Below, in pieces: positions 33,771 to 42,663 of a stretch of DNA of 64,000 nucleotides (position 1 is its first letter; every line of letters begins with the position of its first letter). A program made the translations under genes and the position numbers. The stretch is taken from assembly GCA_964570685.1 (NCBI GenBank), contig CAZMZC010000004.1:1-64000 (forward strand), read 5' to 3'. The DNA is from UBA1189 sp964570685. GTDB lineage: Bacteria; Bacteroidota; Bacteroidia; Bacteroidales; Bacteroidaceae. The notes beneath the pieces are model-generated. The model saw only the letters and a program-made list of their open reading frames with translations, did not search any database and was not told the DNA's origin.

Positions 33771-34724
33771 ATGAGAATAATTGGAACAGGAAGTGCGCAT
33801 CCCAAGCGCACCTTGACAAATGATGACTTGTCGAAGATGATGGACACCAGCGATGAGTGGATTCGCGAGCGCACTGGCATTCGCACACGCCAAGTTATCA
33901 CTGACGAAACGTTGGAAGACCTTGCTGCTGAGGCCGCCCAAAAGGCACTGGACGATGCGGGCATCAAAGCGGCAGAACTTGACTATATCATCTGCTCTAA
34001 CGTTGCATATGAGTATGCCACGCCTACCGTAGCGAGCATTGTGGAGGGAAAGATTGGAGCATCGTGCCCTTGTGTGGACCTCAATGCTGCCTGCACGGGC
34101 TTCATCTATGCCATCGACTTTGCCGAGGCGTTGCTGCAGACGGGCCGTGCTACCAACATTCTGGTAATGGCTGCCGAGGAACCTACCCGTATGGTCGACT
34201 GGAACGACCGCAGCACCTGCGTGCTCTTTGGCGACGGTGCAGGAGCTATGGTAGTGACCAAGGGGGAGGGGCTGCGTGCCATCAAGGTATCGTCGAAGAG
34301 CAATCTGAATGTGCTCTACTACAAGCGCAAGCTGGAACCCACGCCTTTCATCACCAAGGAGGAAGAGCATATACCGCTCTATATGGCTGGGCAGGAGGTG
34401 TTCAAGACTGCTGTAACTTGCTCGCTGCGCGACCTCTTGGCTGTGCTTTCCGATGCGGGGATCGACAAGGATGACATCACTTACTATGTGCTGCATCAGG
34501 CCAACTATCGTATCCTCGACTTTATCCGTCACCGCTTCGGTGCCGACACGTCGAAGTTTCCCACCAATGTGGACAAGTATGGCAACACCTCATCGGCTAG
34601 CATACCCATGTTGCTTGACGAGTTGAACCGCGAAGGAAAGCTGAAAAAGGGCGATTTGCTCGCATTTAGTGCTTTTGGTGCAGGATTTACCTCGGGTGCA
34701 TGTATCATCGAATGGAATAAATAA
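33771..34724 (+). CDS. fabH: 3-oxoacyl-ACP synthase III
   Basis: The 317-residue protein carries the Cys-His-Asn triad of FabH: C108 in NAACTGFIYA, H242 in YYVLHQANYRI and N272 in YGNTSSASIP. It condenses acetyl-CoA or a branched starter with malonyl-ACP to begin fatty acid synthesis in the cytoplasm. The start MRIIGTGSAHPKRTLTND was chosen over an upstream ATG that lies before the promoter. It is followed by a hairpin repeat and fabF, with fabZ third. Confidence 0.95.
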   Translation: MRIIGTGSAHPKRTLTNDDLSKMMDTSDEWIRERTGIRTRQVITDETLEDLAAEAAQKALDDAGIKAAELDYIICSNVAYEYATPTVASIVEGKIGASCPCVDLNAACTGFIYAIDFAEALLQTGRATNILVMAAEEPTRMVDWNDRSTCVLFGDGAGAMVVTKGEGLRAIKVSSKSNLNVLYYKRKLEPTPFITKEEEHIPLYMAGQEVFKTAVTCSLRDLLAVLSDAGIDKDDITYYVLHQANYRILDFIRHRFGADTSKFPTNVDKYGNTSSASIPMLLDELNREGKLKKGDLLAFSAFGAGFTSGACIIEWNK

Positions 34725-34791
34725 CTATATTTGCAGCGATATTGTAAAACTTCTATGTAATAATATCTAAAAAAATAAGTTGCATAAGTTT

Positions 34792-34872
34792 GTCATGTTG
34801 AACGAAGTGAAACATCTCGCAATGTTTCTTGCCAAGTCCAATTGCGAGATTCTTCGTTTCACTCAGGATGAC
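34792..34872. repeat. 81-bp imperfect inverted repeat between fabH and fabF
   Basis: The arms GTCATGTTGAACGAAG... (34792-34823) and ...CTTCGTTTCACTCAGGATGAC (34841-34872) pair at about 24 of 32 positions, closing over CTCGCAAT/ATTGCGAG. Sequences of the type gtcatnctgagcgaag are widespread dispersed repeats in many bacteria. Here the repeat lies 22 bp before the fabF start and could form a strong mRNA hairpin. Confidence 0.65.
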
Positions 34873-34894
34873 ATTAATAAAATTGGAACTAAAA

Positions 34895-36136
34895 ATGGAA
34901 AGAAGAGTTGTAATTACTGGTTTGGGCACTATCAGCCCTGTAGGAAACACAGTGGCCGACTTTTGGAATAGTCTGAAAGAAGGTAAGAGTGGATTGAACT
35001 TTATCCAAGGATATGACGATGTGGACCTTCCTGTGCGTATCGTGGCTCAAGTGAAGGACTTTGATTCTATGGCTAATGGATTGGAGCGTGCCGATGTACG
35101 CAAGATGGACCCCTATTGCCAGTATGCCGTGGCTGCAGCCAATCAGGCTGTGAAGGATAGCGGACTGGTGAGCGGTGAGAACATTGAACCCGACCGTTTC
35201 GGTGTATACGTCGGTTCAGGTATCGGTGGTATCAGTACCTTTGTACGTGAGACCGAGAAGCTCCTCAATGAGGGTGCACGCCGTATCTCTCCGCTGTTTG
35301 TACCTACGATGATTGCCAATATCGCTTCGGGCAACATCGCCATCCGTCACAATGCCCAAGGTCCCTGCCTTCCCATCGTGACCGCCTGTGCTACAGGTAC
35401 ACACTCGGCAGGCGAGGCCTACCGCGCCATCAAGAATGGTCAGGCCGATGCCATCATCACTGGTGGTGCTGAAGCAGCCGTACACCCCTTGGCCATTGGC
35501 GGTTTTGCTAACAGTAGAGCGCTCACCAATGCCGAGACATTGGAAGATGCTTGTACGCCATTCGATGCACGCCGCAGCGGTTTCACTATGGCCGAAGGTG
35601 CCGGTGTACTTGTATTCGAAGAGTATGAGCATGCCGTGAAGCGCGGTGCAAATATCTATGCCGAGGTAGTGGGCTATGGCAACACCTGTGATGCCCACCA
35701 CTACACCGCTCCGCGTCCCGATGGCATACCTGCATCAAAGGCTATCCGTATGGCACTCGATGAGGCAGGCTACACTGCCGAGGACACCCTCTACATCAAT
35801 GCTCACGGTACCAGCACCCCGCTCAACGACAAGACCGAGACCAACGCCATCAAGCTCGCCTTGGGCGAGGAGGAGGCTCGTAAGGCACTCATCAGTTCTA
35901 CCAAGTCGATGACAGGCCACATGCTTGGCGCTGCCGGAGGTGTGGAGCTCATCGCTACTGCATTGGCTGTGAAGCACGGTATCGTGCCCCCTACCATCAA
36001 CTATAAGGAGGCTGACCCCGAATGTGATCTCAACTACGTGCCAAATAAGGCGGTAGAGGCCAATGTCACTATTGCTTTGTCAAACTCGCTTGGCTTCGGT
36101 GGACATAATGCTTGTGTGGCTTTGAGAAAGATCTAA
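34895..36136 (+). CDS. fabF: 3-oxoacyl-ACP synthase II
   Basis: The 413-residue protein has the Cys-His-His triad of elongating ketosynthases: C165 in VTACATGTHSAGEAY, H304 in NAHGTSTPLND and H342 in MTGHMLGAAGG. It extends acyl-ACP with malonyl-ACP. The start MERRVVITGLGTISPVGN was chosen because the sequence before it is the dispersed hairpin repeat. fabZ starts 3 bp after its stop, so the two are surely co-transcribed. Confidence 0.96.
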   Translation: MERRVVITGLGTISPVGNTVADFWNSLKEGKSGLNFIQGYDDVDLPVRIVAQVKDFDSMANGLERADVRKMDPYCQYAVAAANQAVKDSGLVSGENIEPDRFGVYVGSGIGGISTFVRETEKLLNEGARRISPLFVPTMIANIASGNIAIRHNAQGPCLPIVTACATGTHSAGEAYRAIKNGQADAIITGGAEAAVHPLAIGGFANSRALTNAETLEDACTPFDARRSGFTMAEGAGVLVFEEYEHAVKRGANIYAEVVGYGNTCDAHHYTAPRPDGIPASKAIRMALDEAGYTAEDTLYINAHGTSTPLNDKTETNAIKLALGEEEARKALISSTKSMTGHMLGAAGGVELIATALAVKHGIVPPTINYKEADPECDLNYVPNKAVEANVTIALSNSLGFGGHNACVALRKI

Positions 36137-36139
36137 TAT

Positions 36140-36574
36140 ATGGAAAGAGAAGAAATCAAAACCTATCTCCCTCACCGTGAGCCGATGCTGCTTGTCGATT
36201 CCATCGTGTTGGAGACAGAGACTACCGCTGATGGCACCGAGTCACAATACGCCATTGCTACCTATCATGTGCGTGGCGACGAGTATTTCCTTCAGGGTCA
36301 CTTCCCTGACTATCCCGTGGTGCCTGGTGTCATTCTATGTGAGATGATGGCCCAGTCGTGTGCACTGCTGCTCGGTGATGAAATCAAAAGCAAGCGCCCC
36401 CTCTATACGGGTATCGACAATGTGCGTTTCAAGAATCAGGTGAGACCGGGCGATACTATTGTGATTCGCTCATCCATTACCGACCGCCGTCAGGCTATCG
36501 TCTTTGCCAAGGCCGAGGCCAAGGTCAATGGTAAACTCTGTTGCCGTGGCAACCTCTCGTTTGCTTTGGTGTAA
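36140..36574 (+). CDS. fabZ: 3-hydroxyacyl-ACP dehydratase FabZ
   Basis: The 144-residue hot-dog-fold protein contains YLPHREPMLLVDSI and the active-site helix GHFPDYPVVPGVILCEMMAQ with H54 and E68. It dehydrates 3-hydroxyacyl-ACP to the trans-2-enoyl form. The length is typical. It starts 3 bp after fabF and is closed by a terminator, giving a compact fabH-fabF-fabZ unit. Confidence 0.93.
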   Translation: MEREEIKTYLPHREPMLLVDSIVLETETTADGTESQYAIATYHVRGDEYFLQGHFPDYPVVPGVILCEMMAQSCALLLGDEIKSKRPLYTGIDNVRFKNQVRPGDTIVIRSSITDRRQAIVFAKAEAKVNGKLCCRGNLSFALV

Positions 36575-36593
36575 ACTTGCATGATATTATAGA

Positions 36594-36625
36594 AGTGGGG
36601 ATGCAGGTTTGTATCCCCACTCTTA
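36594..36625. terminator. Terminator after fabZ, shared with ruvB
   Basis: AGTGGGGAT (36594-36602) pairs with ATCCCCACT (36613-36621), then cttatttat. It lies between the converging fabZ and ruvB and may serve both. Confidence 0.8.
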
Positions 36626-36639
36626 TTTATATAAGGTTT

Positions 36640-37662
36640 CTAATCAAATAGGCCTCGTATGTTCTGATACACGCTCTTCCCAAGGTGCTTATAGGCCAAT
36701 TCGGTGACTTCGCGGCCACGGGGGGTACGCTTGAGGAAACCTTCTTTGATGAGGAATGGCTCGTATACCTCTTCCAATGTGCCAGAGTCTTCACCAATGG
36801 CGGTGGCTATGGTACCGAGACCTACGGGGCCACCACCAAACTTATCGATGATAGTGCAAAGTATCTTGTTATCAATCTCGTCGAGTCCGTAGCGGTCGAT
36901 GTTGAGCGCTTCGAGCGCATACTGTGCTATGGAGAGATTGATTTCGCCATTTCCCTCGACTTGTGCGAAGTCGCGCACACGGCGCAGCAGGGCATTGGCA
37001 ATACGGGGTGTGCCGCGGCTGCGGCGGGCTATCTCACTGGCAGCTTCTTGGTCGCATGGTACACCAAGGATGTAGGCCGAGCGACCGATGATGCGTGAGA
37101 GCACTCCGTTGTCGTAGTACTCGAGGTGCATATTGATACCGAAGCGGGCACGGAGCGGTGCTGTGAGCATGCCGCTCCGCGTAGTGGCACCGATGAGTGT
37201 GAAGGGGTTAAGGTCAATCTGTATGCTACGCGCCGAGGGACCCTTGTCAATCATGATGTCGATGCGATAGTCCTCCATGGCCGAGTACAAGTACTCTTCC
37301 ACCACAGGCGACAGGCGGTGTATCTCATCAATGAATAGTACATCGTTAGGTTCAAGTGAGGTGAGCAAGCCTGCAAGATCGCCTGGTTTGTCGAGTACAG
37401 GCCCTGAAGTAATCTTGAATCCTACTCCCAGTTCGTTGGCGATGATGTTGCTTAGCGTGGTCTTTCCCAACCCGGGAGGGCCATGTAGTAATACATGATC
37501 AAGCGCCTCGGCACGCAGGCGGGCAGCCTTGACAAAGATGCGTAGGTTGTCTACCACTTTATCCTGCCCCGAGAAGTCCTCGAAGCGGAGTGGGCGCAGC
37601 GCATTCTCGTAGTCTTTGTCCTTACCGAATTGTTGCTTGTGTATGTCGAAGTTTTCTTCCAT
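36640..37662 (-). CDS. ruvB: Holliday junction branch migration helicase subunit RuvB
   Basis: The 340-residue protein has Walker A GPPGLGKT (61-68), Walker B LFIDEIHRLSP, sensor motif IGATTRSGMLTAPLRARFG and the C-terminal winged helix (FLKRTPRGREVTELAYKHLG). As a hexamer with RuvA it drives branch migration of Holliday junctions. The length is standard. It is the last gene of a run purE-ispG-DUF456-ruvB on the minus strand, 24 bp after the DUF456 gene. Confidence 0.96.
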   Translation of the reverse strand: MEENFDIHKQQFGKDKDYENALRPLRFEDFSGQDKVVDNLRIFVKAARLRAEALDHVLLHGPPGLGKTTLSNIIANELGVGFKITSGPVLDKPGDLAGLLTSLEPNDVLFIDEIHRLSPVVEEYLYSAMEDYRIDIMIDKGPSARSIQIDLNPFTLIGATTRSGMLTAPLRARFGINMHLEYYDNGVLSRIIGRSAYILGVPCDQEAASEIARRSRGTPRIANALLRRVRDFAQVEGNGEINLSIAQYALEALNIDRYGLDEIDNKILCTIIDKFGGGPVGLGTIATAIGEDSGTLEEVYEPFLIKEGFLKRTPRGREVTELAYKHLGKSVYQNIRGLFD

Positions 37663-37686
37663 AATTATAGTAACAAATTATATAGC

Positions 37687-38175
37687 TTATACAGCAATTT
37701 CAATACTCTCCTTTATAATGATAAACAGCAGCACACCGCTATAGATAATCTTCATACCTGTGGTGAGCACGAAGCCTACGAACGACATCATGGCCACCTT
37801 GAGTGCCTTGCCGGTGGTGGCGTGTGTCATCAGCTCACCCACAAAGGCTCCGATGAAGGGACCTATGACAAGTCCCCAGGGGGGGAAGAAGAAGAGTCCT
37901 GCTATCAGGCCCGCTACAGAGCCACGTGTGGCCTGCTTGCTGCCTCCGCTGACATTCGTCAGCCAAATAGGGGCTATGTAGTCGAGTATAGATACGATGG
38001 CAAGGAATATGCCGCTGATCCACAGGGCGGTGGAACTGATGTCGGCACCTTGGCAGAAGAGCAATGCGATGAGTCCTGCAAAGCTGAGAGGTGCTCCCGG
38101 CAAGGCGGGGAGGATAGAGCCTGCGAGGCCCACGATGCCACATACGATGGCGATAATGATGAGTAAGGTTTCCAT
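37687..38175 (-). CDS. DUF456 membrane protein
   Basis: The 162-residue protein is very hydrophobic with glycine-rich membrane segments: IIAIVCGIVGLAGSILPALP, then PLSFAGLIALLF, FFPPWGLVIGPFIGAFVGEL and FVGFVLTTGMKII. This matches the small DUF456 family, whose glycine-zipper-like stretches cross the inner membrane. The function is unknown. It lies between ispG (53 bp) and ruvB (24 bp). Confidence 0.8.
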   Translation of the reverse strand: METLLIIIAIVCGIVGLAGSILPALPGAPLSFAGLIALLFCQGADISSTALWISGIFLAIVSILDYIAPIWLTNVSGGSKQATRGSVAGLIAGLFFFPPWGLVIGPFIGAFVGELMTHATTGKALKVAMMSFVGFVLTTGMKIIYSGVLLFIIIKESIEIAV

Positions 38176-38228
38176 TTCTTAGTTAAGAGGGAAGAGGGAA
38201 AAGTGATGTGCATTACAGAGTATAACTC
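38176..38228. repeat. Short pseudo-palindromic repeat between ispG and the DUF456 gene
   Basis: gttaagagggaagaggg is followed by aactcttaactcttcac units that can pair back with it. The sequence is of the simple, decaying type seen elsewhere in the window and holds no gene. Confidence 0.45.
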
Positions 38229-40109
38229 TTAACTCTTCACTTTTAACTCTTCACTTCTATTAATTAGTTCCAGCAGCTTCTCCACCGCCTGCTCCTCGGG
38301 GATGTTCTTCTCTATACACTCCTTCTTGCGATAGAGGCTCACCTTACCGCGGGCAGCACCTACGTAACCGTAGTCGGCATCGGCCATCTCGCCAGGACCA
38401 TTGACGATGCAGCCCATGATGGCTATCTTGAGTCCCTTGAAATGCGATGTGGCCGCTTTGATGCGGGCAATGGTCTCTTCCAGTGCATAGAGCGTACGGC
38501 CACAACCTGGGCAGGAGATATACTCCGTCTTGCTGGTGCGCATACGAGCCGCCTGTAGGATGCTGAATGCCGTAGCATCTATCGCCTGCGGAGCTATGCT
38601 GTTGCCTATGTTGTGTAGGTAGAGGCCATCTACAAAGCCGTCTATACAGAGCACGCCGCTATCGGCAGCGGCACGCAGTTGGAGGTTGGCCAATGACTCC
38701 TCTGCGTAGTGCTGGAAGTATACGATGGGGTTGGTGATACCTTCGTGCATGAACAGATGGGCCAGTGCGCGGTGCTCACCCACACGGTGCAGATGGTTGG
38801 TCTGATGGATGATGACTACCTCGGGATGGGTCTTGAGGCAGGCCAGTACCTCCTCGGAACATTGACTGTAGGTAACAAAGAGGAACTTTATCTTTGCCGG
38901 ACAAGTCGCCAGTAGCGGCAGGTAGTTCTTATCGCCGAAGCCCATGAATACGGGGTAGGTGTTCTCCTCACCTGTCCAGGCAGGTGCATCTACAATGAGC
39001 GGTATGTCGGGGCGGTTTTCAGGCAGTGTGCTGCCGCAGTAGAGGTAGTCGGGGCGCAGGTTGGCGTCGAAGGTGCGCTCCTCACCGAAGCAGCTGCCGA
39101 TGACTACAGGCACCTGGTCGCCACCGATATTGCCCACGGCGTGGGTAGTGCGGCGGGTGGGAGCAAAATAGTCGAATCCATCGGCTTTTACGGCCTCGAT
39201 ATGGGGATGCATGACATGTGCCGTCACGTACTGTACGAGTGCCTTGACCACAGGAATCTCGGCCTCGGGAGCCTCGCTCAGCGATACGCGGATGGTGTCG
39301 CCCAGTCCATCGTAGAGCAGGGCACCTATGCCCACAGCGCTCTTGATGCGTCCGTCCTCACCTTCACCGGCCTCGGTAACGCCCAGGTGGAGGGGAAACG
39401 ACATGCCCTCCTGCTCCATTGTCTTGACGAGCAGACGAACCGTGCGTACCATGATGACCGTGTTGCTGGCCTTGATGGAGATGACCACATTGGTAAACTC
39501 CTCGGCCACGCAGATACGCAGAAACTCCATGCACGACTCCACCATGCCCTCAGGCGTGTCGCCGTAGCGGCTCATGATGCGGTCGCTGAGCGAACCATGG
39601 TTCACGCCGATGCGTATGGCCGTGTGGTTCTCCTTGCATATATTAAGGAAAGGCACCAAGCGGGCACGTATCTTCTCAATCTCCTGCGCATACTCCTCGT
39701 CGGTGTAGGAGAGCTGCTTGAAAGTGCGGGCCGTATCCACATAGTTGCCGGGGTTGATACGTACCTTCTCGGCATAGAGCGCAGCCACATCGGCCACGCG
39801 AGCATTGAAGTGTACGTCGGCCACGAGCGGTGTGTCGATGCCCTGACTACGCAGTCCGACATTGATTTCGCGCAGGTTCTCGGCCTCGCGCACACCCTGT
39901 GTGGTGAGGCGCACATACTCGCCGCCAGCTTCGATGATGCGTCGTGCCTGAGCCACCGAGCCTTCGGTGTCGGTAGTGGCGGTGGTAGTCATCGACTGTA
40001 CACGGATGGGATTGCCTGCTCCGAGCGGTGTACCGCCTATCTGTACCTCACTACTCGTGCGGCGCTTATAGTTGAAGAGGTTCATGTCTTGAGGTATGAG
40101 TTGTTTCAA
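38229..40109 (-). CDS. ispG: 4-hydroxy-3-methylbut-2-enyl diphosphate synthase (IspG), long form
   Basis: The 626-residue protein begins with the TIM-barrel part (IGGTPLGAGNPIRVQSMTTT, INPGNYVDTARTFKQLSYTD). It has a large inserted domain in the middle, and ends with the [4Fe-4S] part with its cysteines in SCPGCGRTLYALEE and IMGCIVNGPGEMADADYGYV. The long form with an insert is usual in Bacteroidetes, Chlamydia and plants, against about 370 residues in E. coli. It makes HMBPP in the methylerythritol phosphate path to isoprenoids. Its start overlaps the purE stop by 4 bp. Confidence 0.95.
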   Translation of the reverse strand: MKQLIPQDMNLFNYKRRTSSEVQIGGTPLGAGNPIRVQSMTTTATTDTEGSVAQARRIIEAGGEYVRLTTQGVREAENLREINVGLRSQGIDTPLVADVHFNARVADVAALYAEKVRINPGNYVDTARTFKQLSYTDEEYAQEIEKIRARLVPFLNICKENHTAIRIGVNHGSLSDRIMSRYGDTPEGMVESCMEFLRICVAEEFTNVVISIKASNTVIMVRTVRLLVKTMEQEGMSFPLHLGVTEAGEGEDGRIKSAVGIGALLYDGLGDTIRVSLSEAPEAEIPVVKALVQYVTAHVMHPHIEAVKADGFDYFAPTRRTTHAVGNIGGDQVPVVIGSCFGEERTFDANLRPDYLYCGSTLPENRPDIPLIVDAPAWTGEENTYPVFMGFGDKNYLPLLATCPAKIKFLFVTYSQCSEEVLACLKTHPEVVIIHQTNHLHRVGEHRALAHLFMHEGITNPIVYFQHYAEESLANLQLRAAADSGVLCIDGFVDGLYLHNIGNSIAPQAIDATAFSILQAARMRTSKTEYISCPGCGRTLYALEETIARIKAATSHFKGLKIAIMGCIVNGPGEMADADYGYVGAARGKVSLYRKKECIEKNIPEEQAVEKLLELINRSEELKVKS

Positions 40110-40612
40110 TTGACCTTATATTCGTAGCTCACGGTCTTGAGCTCTTCGTTGGCCTTCTCAATCTTACGTTTGAGACTTTCCTTGAAGGCGGCGAAGCGGG
40201 TGGCGAGGTCGGCATCGGAGAGAGCGAGCATCTGTACGGCGAGGATACCGGCATTCTGCGCAGCATTGATACCTACGGTGGCTACAGGAATGCCAGGAGG
40301 CATCTGTACGATGGCTAGCAGCGCATCCATGCCTTCGAGGGTGCTCTTGATAGGCACGCCGATGACGGGCACTGTGGTGCTGGCGGCAATCACACCGGGC
40401 AGATGGGCTGCCATGCCGGCGGCAGCGATGATGACGCGGATGCCACGGTCGGCGGCTCCTTTGGCAAAAGCTTCTACAGCTTCGGGAGTGCGGTGAGCTG
40501 AAAGAGCGTTCATCTCAAACGGCACCTTCATATCGTTGAGGAAGGCGGCTGCCTTTTCCATTACGGGCAGGTCGCTGGTGCTGCCCATGATAATACTTAC
40601 AATAGGTTTCAT
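40106..40612 (-). CDS. purE: N5-carboxyaminoimidazole ribonucleotide mutase (PurE class I)
   Basis: The 168-residue protein has the family signatures IMGSTSDLPVMEKAA, SAHRTPEAV, AAAGMAAHLPGVIA and QMPPGIPVATVGI. Class I PurE turns N5-CAIR into CAIR in purine synthesis. It is coupled to ispG by a 4-bp overlap. A -7 box TATCTTTG (minus, 40641-40648) lies 29 bp upstream. Confidence 0.95.
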   Translation of the reverse strand: MKPIVSIIMGSTSDLPVMEKAAAFLNDMKVPFEMNALSAHRTPEAVEAFAKGAADRGIRVIIAAAGMAAHLPGVIAASTTVPVIGVPIKSTLEGMDALLAIVQMPPGIPVATVGINAAQNAGILAVQMLALSDADLATRFAAFKESLKRKIEKANEELKTVSYEYKVN

Positions 40613-40640
40613 ATCGGATGTCTTATATAATATTTAATTA

Positions 40641-40648
40641 CAAAGATA
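40641..40648 (-). promoter_or_regulatory. -7 box of the purE-ispG-DUF456-ruvB run
   Basis: TATCTTTG on the minus strand, 29 bp from the purE start. A -33 TTTG is not evident. Confidence 0.5.
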
Positions 40649-40692
40649 GTAATATTCTTTCTATTTGGTATGCTTTATGGTATTTTTTGCAT

Positions 40693-41967
40693 TCACTTGT
40701 AGCTGATGGTAAAGATGTGCTTATTGCCTTCGTAGTTGTAGCGTATGGTGAGGCCGGTAGCTTCGCAAATGGCTTTTGCAATGGAGAGGCCCAGCCCATT
40801 GGAGTGCCTTTTACCGTGGTGTGCCTTGTAGAAGCGGTCGAAGAGGCGGGTGGTGTCGATGGAGGTGTCGTCGCCGGTATTGGCTATGCTGAGCGCATCG
40901 TGGGTGACGTAGACATCTATGCTACCTCCTTCGTGGTTGTGTAGGTAGGCATTGCGTAACAGGTTGCTCACGAGCGAGGTCATCAGTTCGTCGTTGGCGC
41001 TGAGGCTCCATTGCCCATTCTCGTAGAGGTTGACGCTGATGCCTTTTGATGTGTATACTTCAGCTAGTGTCTCCATCTGTTGATGCAACTTGGCATTGAT
41101 GTCTACTTCGGTATGTTCGATGAACTGGTTGTTTTCAATCTTTGAGAGGAACAGCAGGGTCTTGTTGAGGCGGATGAGCTCGGACATTGTCTGCTGCATT
41201 TTGGCCAGTTCCGTCAGTTGCTGTTCGGTGAGGGTGTCGTCTTCCATCATCATCTCTATGCGGTTCTGGCAGATGGCTAGTGGTGTCTGTAGTTCGTGCG
41301 AGGCATCTCCTATGAAGCGTCGCTCGCGCTCGTAGGCCTCTTCGATACGGTCGATACAAGCGTTGACTGATTTGTTGAGGTGTTGGAACTCCGTCACGTT
41401 GGTGTCATTGTGTAGTGGCTGGCGCTTGCCTATCGTGTAGTTGTCAAGATGGTCGAGCACGCGGTAGAGGGGTTTGGTGTGGCGTACGAACACCCAGGCA
41501 AATACGCCGATAATCACGAGCAGCATCACGGCGAGCAGCACGAGGGTGGCTATGAGGATGGTGCTGATGACTTCATTGCGTTCATATACGGGGGTCATCA
41601 CGGTAAGTTTCCAGTAGGTTCCATCCGCTCCTTCAAACACCGTGTGCATCACACGTGCCGGTTCGGTCTCGTGGCGTGAAGCGATGTATACCTCCTTGAA
41701 TTCATACTCAACTCCTTTGGCAACATCCAATTCGGTTGTCGTGATGGGTCGCATATAAAAGGTATTGTTCGAACCATCGGTACTGTCGGGCAAGGCCTCG
41801 CCTGCGAGCCATTGCCGCATAATCTGCTCGGAATATAGTTCCAGTTGGTCGTCGACCTCATCAATGAGTTCGTCGCTGAGGAGAATATAGAATACTGCAG
41901 CCCATACATTGAAGATGAGTAGGAGTGGAAGTATGAGGTTGCGTATGGCGTGTGTGGTGAGTTTCAT
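40693..41967 (-). CDS. Two-component sensor histidine kinase
   Basis: The 424-residue protein has a membrane segment at about 9-29, a periplasmic part, a second segment at about 143-165, then the H box RRFIGDASHELQTPLAICQN, the N box SLVSNLLRNAYLHNHEGG and the G box SNGLGLSIAKAICE. It senses an unknown periplasmic signal and phosphorylates the regulator encoded just upstream. The two genes overlap by 4 bp. Confidence 0.92.
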   Translation of the reverse strand: MKLTTHAIRNLILPLLLIFNVWAAVFYILLSDELIDEVDDQLELYSEQIMRQWLAGEALPDSTDGSNNTFYMRPITTTELDVAKGVEYEFKEVYIASRHETEPARVMHTVFEGADGTYWKLTVMTPVYERNEVISTILIATLVLLAVMLLVIIGVFAWVFVRHTKPLYRVLDHLDNYTIGKRQPLHNDTNVTEFQHLNKSVNACIDRIEEAYERERRFIGDASHELQTPLAICQNRIEMMMEDDTLTEQQLTELAKMQQTMSELIRLNKTLLFLSKIENNQFIEHTEVDINAKLHQQMETLAEVYTSKGISVNLYENGQWSLSANDELMTSLVSNLLRNAYLHNHEGGSIDVYVTHDALSIANTGDDTSIDTTRLFDRFYKAHHGKRHSNGLGLSIAKAICEATGLTIRYNYEGNKHIFTISYK

Positions 41968-42641
41968 CGTTCAATTAGTTTATATCCCATTCCGTATACC
42001 GCCACAATCTCGATGCTGGCGCTGTATGTGGCGAGGCGTTTGCGCAGGTTCTTGATTTGGGCATATACGAAATCGTAGTTGTCTACATCGTCGAAGTGGT
42101 CGCCCCAGATGGCTTCGGCCAGCATCGTTTTGCTCACGAGTCGGGTGGGACGTTGGATGAAATAGAGCAATATGTCAAACTCCTTGCGCGAGAGGTCGAC
42201 CTTCGTGTCAGCTATCCATACATCGAAAGTGTGAGGGTCGACCTTCACGTTGCCATATCTGACAAACCGGTCGCCACCTTGGTTGCTCCTACGCATTACG
42301 CTCTTGATGCGCGAGAGCAGTTCGGCCAAATGGAAAGGCTTGGCCAGATAGTCGTCGGCGCCGAGATCAAGCCCCTCTACCTTATCTTCTATGGTGTCGC
42401 GTGCCGAGATGATGATAAGGCTGCCCGTCTTTTTCATAGCCCTGAGTTCGCGCAGGAGGCTCAGTCCATTGCCATCGGGGAGGTTGATGTCAAGTAGGAT
42501 ACAGTCATACGTGTAGTCTGACAGTTTGATGAGCCCCGTGCGGTAATTGGGGGCTACCTCTACGATATAGCGTTCTTGCTCCAGTGCCTTACGCAAAATT
42601 TCCTGGAAGGACAGGTCATCTTCGATGATAAGGATTTTCAT
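41964..42641 (-). CDS. OmpR/PhoB-type response regulator
   Basis: The 225-residue protein has a receiver domain (acidic pocket IIEDD, phospho-acceptor D51 in CILLDINLPDGNG, Lys in DDYLAKPFHL) and a winged-helix DNA-binding domain (LSRKEFDILLYFIQRPTRLV, then VYAQIKNLRKRLATYS and VYGMGYKLIER). It is the partner of the kinase that follows with a 4-bp overlap. Target genes cannot be told from here. Confidence 0.93.
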   Translation of the reverse strand: MKILIIEDDLSFQEILRKALEQERYIVEVAPNYRTGLIKLSDYTYDCILLDINLPDGNGLSLLRELRAMKKTGSLIIISARDTIEDKVEGLDLGADDYLAKPFHLAELLSRIKSVMRRSNQGGDRFVRYGNVKVDPHTFDVWIADTKVDLSRKEFDILLYFIQRPTRLVSKTMLAEAIWGDHFDDVDNYDFVYAQIKNLRKRLATYSASIEIVAVYGMGYKLIER

Positions 42642-42663
42642 ATCAGTTTAGGGGTTGGAGTGA

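Noticed and set aside
39141..40127. 328-codon plus-strand frame opposite ispG
   Set aside because: ispG motifs lie on the minus strand; no motif or promoter supports the other.
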